From Sipunculus nudus (lineage: Eukaryota > Annelida > Sipuncula > Golfingiida > Sipunculidae), in NCBI GenBank assembly GCA_026874595.1, contig CM049310.1, forward strand, positions 54,379,058 to 54,443,057: DNA of 64,000 nucleotides. The letters are read 5' to 3'. Positions within the stretch are counted from its first letter, which is position 1. Each line of letters starts with the position of its first letter. Positions 61,401-64,000 of the stretch are shown piece after piece. Made by a program: the position numbers and the translations under genes. The notes beneath the pieces were generated by a model. The model saw only the letters and a program-made list of their open reading frames with translations, ran no database searches and was not told the origin of the DNA.

Positions 61401-64000
61401 TTGCCATGAGCACAGCGCCACAAAATAAATGTTAACAAAATATTTGTACATATATATTTGGGACTGTAAACCACTGAAAATCTATATTTTCTTTTAATTT
61501 TTGAATAAAAAAAAAGGATCCCACAATCCTGGCCATTAACACATCTCCCGAACCTGGAAAAAACCCAAGTATACCAGGTTTATCAGCTAGAGTACTATAT
61601 TTGTAATATATACGACTCTTGACCCTGTCGCATGAAGTAGTCACTACCTGTGACTACTCCACTACACTTCAGCCTTTTGATATCAGTTTGGTTAGTCAAA
61701 CCAAAGGCCTCTCTCACACCTCCTCGGGGAGTCTACTGGGGCTGGCCTTAAACACAGAACAGAACGCGGAACAGGGTGAAAATAAAATTTTAACAAATCG
61801 CATATGTTGAAATATGTTTATTTACAAAAAATTATGTAATGAAACATTCACCAATTAAAAAGTTATGACACTTTTATATATTTGTTTCATTCCTTCTGTA
61901 AATAAGGCCCCAGTTCTGTGTTCCATGTTCTGTTCCGTGTTTTAGGCCAGCCCCAGAAGACCCCCTAGGAGGCACAATGTGAGTGAGGCCTTTTTTTACT
62001 TTGCCATTGACTGATTTCAAAGGCCAAAGTATAGTGAATGCCTGTGACCAGGTGCATACCTCAGTTGCTCTGGTGCACTGTAGACCAAGTTGTGGCTCTG
62101 TTGTTAACACTGAGCCACAGGCTTGGGCTGCCTTCATTTATCTAGTGGACAAGAACGCAAGCATCTTCTGACAATGCACCTAGTTTAAGTACATGTATCT
62201 TATCTTGAGTATGGTGAATCAAGGGCGGTTGTTTCAGCCAGTGGAGTGCAATGCACGCATTACATCATCACTGCTGTATCTTTGTAACTGGACCATTGGC
62301 TACACGAGTTGTTGCCAGGATTATGCACTGGATTGTTTCAGCCGGCGAGGTGCATGTGTCACATTTCAGCTGGGTCAGGCAGGAAGGTAGTAGTGATGAT
62401 GTAATACAGCACTGCACACCACTTGCTAAAACAATCACCCGGACCGGCTGACCTTTGTCTAACAGAGCATGCATCTCTATCCGCTAGATAAATAAAGGCA
62501 GGGGCCGGTAGCTCTGTGTTTACAACAGAGCCACAACTCGGTCTATGGTGCACTGGGGTGTGACTGATCACGTGGGGGGGGGGGGGGGGGGGGTTGCAGG
62601 AAGGAGGCTTGAGACATAGACACCATATGAGACGAATTCTGAACACACTCCACTACACACAATTTGGGGCAGAACTATAGAAACCAAGCTGCAGGCTACC
62701 GCTGATACCTTATGCACAATGGGTGTCGCATGATAAATTGTTTCTGACAAAGGCCAATACATATTATTTTCCTGGGAATTTTAATTTTGTTCATAACAGG
62801 AGTCTATTATAAGAGAGGTCCTGGGAACCTGGGTTCCCCGCCTGAACAGGGGTGTGGGGGCTGAGCCCCATCATAATCTTAATTCTCCTGTTCAAATAGT
62901 AAATGGTTCCCCATTTTCACAATAGATGGGGCTTCAATGGCAGATATAAATGAACAAAACTCGCCCCTGCTGGTAACTCATCTTCACGGCTCAATTAGTA
63001 ACGTGTAGGGCTCCTAGTCTAGAGATCATAGGTTCCATACCCGATTCAGGCAATTTACGATATATAGTAGTTGTTTATGTTAGAAGAGTTGGTATGAGTG
63101 TTGTCGTGATCACGAGTTGACATACCTTACACAAGTTACATCCATACAACATCATGGACGAGTGAACCAGCAATGTATCTGCAGGCGCCCGCTCAAACTA
63201 GAGCGGAATGACCGGAATCAAGTCTTATCTCGTGCACATAATAAACAAAAAAGGTCAAATATGGCTTTAATAAATATCATAAAACACGCTACTTGAGTTT
63301 GTACTTCGAAACTCCCTTGAATCCTCCATGATTGTACACATAAACGGAGGACCCGTTGTATGGGGTGTTAGCACTATTATATACAAGTGACACGATAATG
63401 TGCTACACATGTCTGGTATTCTAGGTAATTATCATAAATACTGCGTTATATGAAGATGTTATTTAGCCACCAAAATGTCATATCCCAATTGGTCTTTCCA
63501 TCGCAGTAAATTATCCAGTCTGAGCGGTTCAGAATTTTCGGTTTTTCTTTTCATAATGCGCGACCCTGGTTTAGGATAACGCTGCAGATACTTTCTGTAA
63601 CGTAGCGTGCATGACTGAGTTGGGGCCCGTCTCAGTCACGGTACAGGACATCTACAGGGAAAAGTGGGAGTTAAAATAGGGAATGAGAGGAGAGAGTTTT
63701 ATTTCTATTTTCATGTTCCTCGATAGAAGCGTAGCCCGTGTTCTATAGTGGCTCCAAATTTTGCTTGGACTTCATATAATGCAAAAGCTTCTAGGGATTT
63801 GCAGCTGAATGCAATCTGGGCCTGGGAGAACCTCAGGACAGTGATGTAAACAAAGCGTGGTGGTGAGCGATAATGAGGGTTAGTAGCAATATACCTGGCG
63901 ATCTGCATCACTGGGTTGTAAAATACTTTACATTTTGTTGGATTTGCGTGGTTTTCATTCAATTTTATATAAATGCCGTTCTCCTGGATTTCCTTCTGTT
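38614..64000 (-). CDS. TRMT1L: TRMT1L, Trm1-family tRNA guanine-N2 methyltransferase-like (8 exons, 5' end outside window)
   Basis: Minus-strand exons: 64000-63895 (partial), 54673-54591, 53125-52882, 52461-52249, 51030-50840, 47327-47249, 45853-45347 and 38770-38614. All junctions are GT-AG and in frame, giving about 526 visible residues. Family blocks in order: VFYNPVMQIAR-ELVLCA (Trm1 entry motif), CLDAFGATGIGGMQW (SAM-binding loop), HLDPYGTTVQFLDAAF (catalytic Asp-Pro-Tyr), TATDVAALYG, CQMC and CSC pairs (likely zinc site), PHFYYHLHKK, and a C-terminal RASRTHFEPKAIRTDASL. The last two blocks mark TRMT1L and not TRMT1. Vertebrate TRMT1L is reported to make N2,N2-dimethylguanosine in tRNA (position 27 of tRNA-Tyr); I carry that over only as likely. 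The N-terminal region, about 200 residues judging from the roughly 730 of human, lies beyond the right edge. Introns hold transposons and minisatellites, and one exon start is triplicated (45792-46810). Confidence 0.9.
38830..39130. repeat. 31-bp minisatellite, block 1 (TRMT1L last intron)
   Basis: About ten copies of a unit close to ACATCAGATTCAGTCACATG followed by CAGTCACACAA. All six-frame open frames here are read-through of the repeat. The spacers are part of the unit and not unique, so this is not a CRISPR array. Confidence 0.92.
39640..40555. repeat. 31-bp minisatellite, block 2
   Basis: About 28 copies of the same unit as block 1, with higher-order mixing of ACAAGAACATC, ACACATACATC and ACACAAACATC variants. 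Both blocks are followed by the same unique sequence, so the array and its flank were duplicated together. Confidence 0.92.
40677..42067. mobile_element. 1391-bp TIR transposon with TA target duplication
   Basis: Perfect 25-base inverted termini start CCGTAAAATCTCCACTTAAA. They are flanked by TA at 40675-40676 and 42068-42069. The uninterrupted copy of the same flank has a single TA at 39271-39272, a direct empty-site control. TA duplication fits the Tc1/mariner-pogo superfamily. No transposase frame is present, so it is non-autonomous. Confidence 0.88.
42535..45127. mobile_element. 2.6-kb pogo/Tigger-like TIR element, TA-flanked
   Basis: The left end is CAGTGAATCTCCTACTTACA and the right end (reverse complement) CAGTGAAACTCCTACTTGCG. 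TA flanks both sides (42533-42534, 45128-45129). Sub-terminal inverted similarity extends several hundred bases (GAGGTCATGACCTCG on both sides). It contains an AT microsatellite and an 81-codon minus frame (44280-44525) of unknown origin, but no recognisable DDE transposase. Confidence 0.78.
43390..43440. repeat. (AT)n microsatellite
   Basis: About 45 bases of AT dinucleotide inside the pogo-like element. Confidence 0.93.
45347..45853 (-). CDS. TRMT1L: TRMT1L exon g (C-terminal linker and FYY block)
   Basis: It starts AGGIFNEEYIKQMQSAAKKM and holds a long hydrophilic linker with imperfect SANE/SEN/PAN repeats. It ends PHFYYHLHKKKISAVNLP. The donor CCTAA|GTAAGT overlaps an in-frame TAA that would be read only if the intron were retained. 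Its first 60 bases are present twice more upstream. Confidence 0.88.
45792..46810. repeat. Three tandem 342-bp units containing the start of TRMT1L exon g
   Basis: Units start at 45792, 46134 and 46476 with exact 342-base spacing and near-complete identity. Each holds the exon g acceptor and its first about 60 coding bases plus upstream intron. Only the first unit continues into the true exon. In the other two the frame runs on from AAKKM to VKSGVEGGGG and stops after AILAD. Confidence 0.93.
47249..47327 (-). CDS. TRMT1L: TRMT1L exon f (CxC)
   Basis: The 79-base exon encodes EDPYLLLPCSCKKENPGKTA and VQLGPLW. The family counterpart in human reads NPYRQLPCNC...GKTAIELGPLW from memory. Acceptor TTACTTACAG, donor CTATG|GTGGGT. 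Confidence 0.88.
49000..50556 (-). repeat. Interspersed family with GTCC-rich end, inverted copies
   Basis: The minus strand starts TTTTAGCTCAGCTGACTATA near 50556 and matches 27797-28870. Two partial copies are joined head to tail (about 49312-49790 and 49815-50556, both with AAAGTTGGGCAAAATTTAAG). It lies between TRMT1L exons e and f. Confidence 0.75.
50840..51030 (-). CDS. TRMT1L: TRMT1L exon e (CxxC)
   Basis: It encodes SAAKANKGFDVLYAVGVEHF, LQVAVKIRRGATHAD and ILHCQMCGQWALC. The CxxC probably binds zinc with the CSC of the next exon. Acceptor TTCATTGCAG, donor ATTG|GTAAGA. Confidence 0.9.
51234..51671. mobile_element. 438-bp TIR element (TTCGCGA type), TA-flanked
   Basis: It runs from CTGTGGTTGGCTTCATATTC to GAACATAAAGGCAACCACAG with TA on both sides (51232-51233, 51672-51673). 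Paired internal blocks of TTTCATTTTTGCGA and AATATCGCGAAATTAAAACC are present. It is in the intron between TRMT1L exons d and e, is non-coding, and has a diverged relative at 12470-12960. Confidence 0.82.
52249..52461 (-). CDS. TRMT1L: TRMT1L exon d (catalytic DPYG)
   Basis: It begins IHLDPYGTTVQFLDAAF; Asp-Pro-Tyr-Gly is at 52454-52443. It continues VMVITATDVAALYGKQPHVT and YGAKMMVMDYFREMAARLLL. Acceptor TTTTTCCAG, donor AAA|GTAAAT. Confidence 0.92.
52882..53125 (-). CDS. TRMT1L: TRMT1L exon c
   Basis: It encodes IGGMQWKHHIKD, then VTINEKDPVAVSQIKQNCEL (acidic residue contacting SAM in Rossmann methyltransferases), a Ser/Glu-rich linker and ANVILHQRQFHF. Donor CAT|GTAATT. Confidence 0.88.
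54591..54673 (-). CDS. TRMT1L: TRMT1L exon b (SAM-binding loop)
   Basis: The 83-base exon encodes ELVLCAASVFADSWETPIKC and then LDAFGAT, with acceptor TTGTTGCAG and donor ACAG|GTAAGA. The split Gly joins to IGGMQW in the next exon. Confidence 0.88.
56330..56971 (-). repeat. Third copy of the GTCC-rich interspersed family
   Basis: Matches to 49380-49700 (GCCATGGCCAAAGTTGGACA region) run to the terminal GACTTATAGTCAGCTGAGCT at about 56947-56966. It lies in the large TRMT1L intron. Confidence 0.65.
57430..58260. repeat. Tandem array, five diverged units of about 170-185 bp
   Basis: Each unit has AGTAGGTCAACNAGGACAAAA, CGATCTGTAACTGGTCATTA, ATCTGCAGGCATTGCGAAAA and TGTACATGTGCA blocks in this order. 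It lies in the TRMT1L 9.2-kb intron. Confidence 0.85.
61707..62565. repeat. Two adjacent foldback (inverted repeat) pairs
   Basis: Pair 1: 61707-61775 is inverted at 61927-61991 (TAGGCCAGCCCCAG on both arms). Pair 2: 62070-62170 is inverted at 62450-62560 (GTTGTGGCTCTGTTGT and TTTATCTAG shared). Both lie in the TRMT1L intron near exon a. No coding content. Confidence 0.7.
62988..63060 (+). repeat. tRNA-like SINE head
   Basis: An A-box-like GGCTCAATTAGTAACG and a B-box-like GGTTCCATACCC about 45 bases apart are followed by a non-tRNA body. The acceptor stem does not pair convincingly, so I do not call a tRNA gene. Confidence 0.4.
63895..64000 (-). CDS. TRMT1L: TRMT1L exon a (partial; VFYNP motif)
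   Basis: Open to the window edge. It encodes NENHANPTKCKVFYNPVMQI and ends AG|GTATAT, phase 2. It splices directly to 54673: the junction reads ...QIAR-ELVLCA, matching the Trm1-family VFYNP...NRDL block. The intron is about 9.2 kb. Confidence 0.8.

Noticed and set aside
61330-61420. Minus-strand CAHGKEFTHQYVDLEDL-like stretch
   Set aside because: It has a plausible donor but no acceptor, and exons a and b of TRMT1L already join in phase across it.

Overview
The window is eukaryotic nuclear DNA from an invertebrate, most likely a mollusc and probably a bivalve. The grounds are AT-rich sequence, small GT-AG exons separated by kilobase-scale introns, and a dense load of short inverted-repeat elements, minisatellites and tRNA-derived repeats. 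The molluscan assignment rests on my recognition of repeat styles (the 'GTCCGTCCGTCC...AGCTCAG' family and the 'TTCGCGA...CAACCACAG' TA-flanked elements) and on no species-specific gene, so it is tentative. I see no bacterial genes, rRNA or CRISPR.

Four protein-coding genes can be assembled exon by exon with consistent splice phases. (1) On the plus strand, 3827-7622 holds a three-exon gene for a 135-residue secreted precursor. It has a signal peptide, dibasic sites, an internal Gly-Arg-Lys and a C-terminal Leu-Arg-Phe-Gly-Lys-stop, as expected of an amidated (RFamide-like) peptide hormone. (2) On the minus strand, 21457-13075 holds a four-exon, 501-residue Golgi-type carbohydrate sulfotransferase. 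(3) On the plus strand, 29214-34304 holds a paralogous four-exon, 515-residue carbohydrate sulfotransferase. The two sulfotransferases lie head to head, about 7.8 kb apart, and share intron positions and phases (1, 0, 2). (4) On the minus strand, from beyond the right edge down to 38614, lies TRMT1L (Trm1-family tRNA guanine N2-methyltransferase-like). Eight exons are visible; the N-terminal part lies outside the window.

The rest is intergenic or intronic and repeat-rich. 1-3826 has little beyond one short repeat cluster. 7941-13074 has an AT satellite, a degenerate minisatellite and a TA-flanked element. 21458-29213, between the sulfotransferases, holds a pair of 0.8-kb inverted LTR-like arms, a tRNA-derived SINE and a palindromic array. 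34305-38613 is tandem arrays. The TRMT1L introns hold a 31-bp minisatellite, two TA-flanked transposons (one with a preserved empty site in a duplicated copy), and a 342-bp unit present three times that has copied the start of a coding exon.

The four genes do not form a pathway. The two sulfotransferases are a local duplication, and the peptide gene and TRMT1L are independent neighbours. The best candidates for something undescribed are the amidated peptide precursor and the triplicated TRMT1L exon start.
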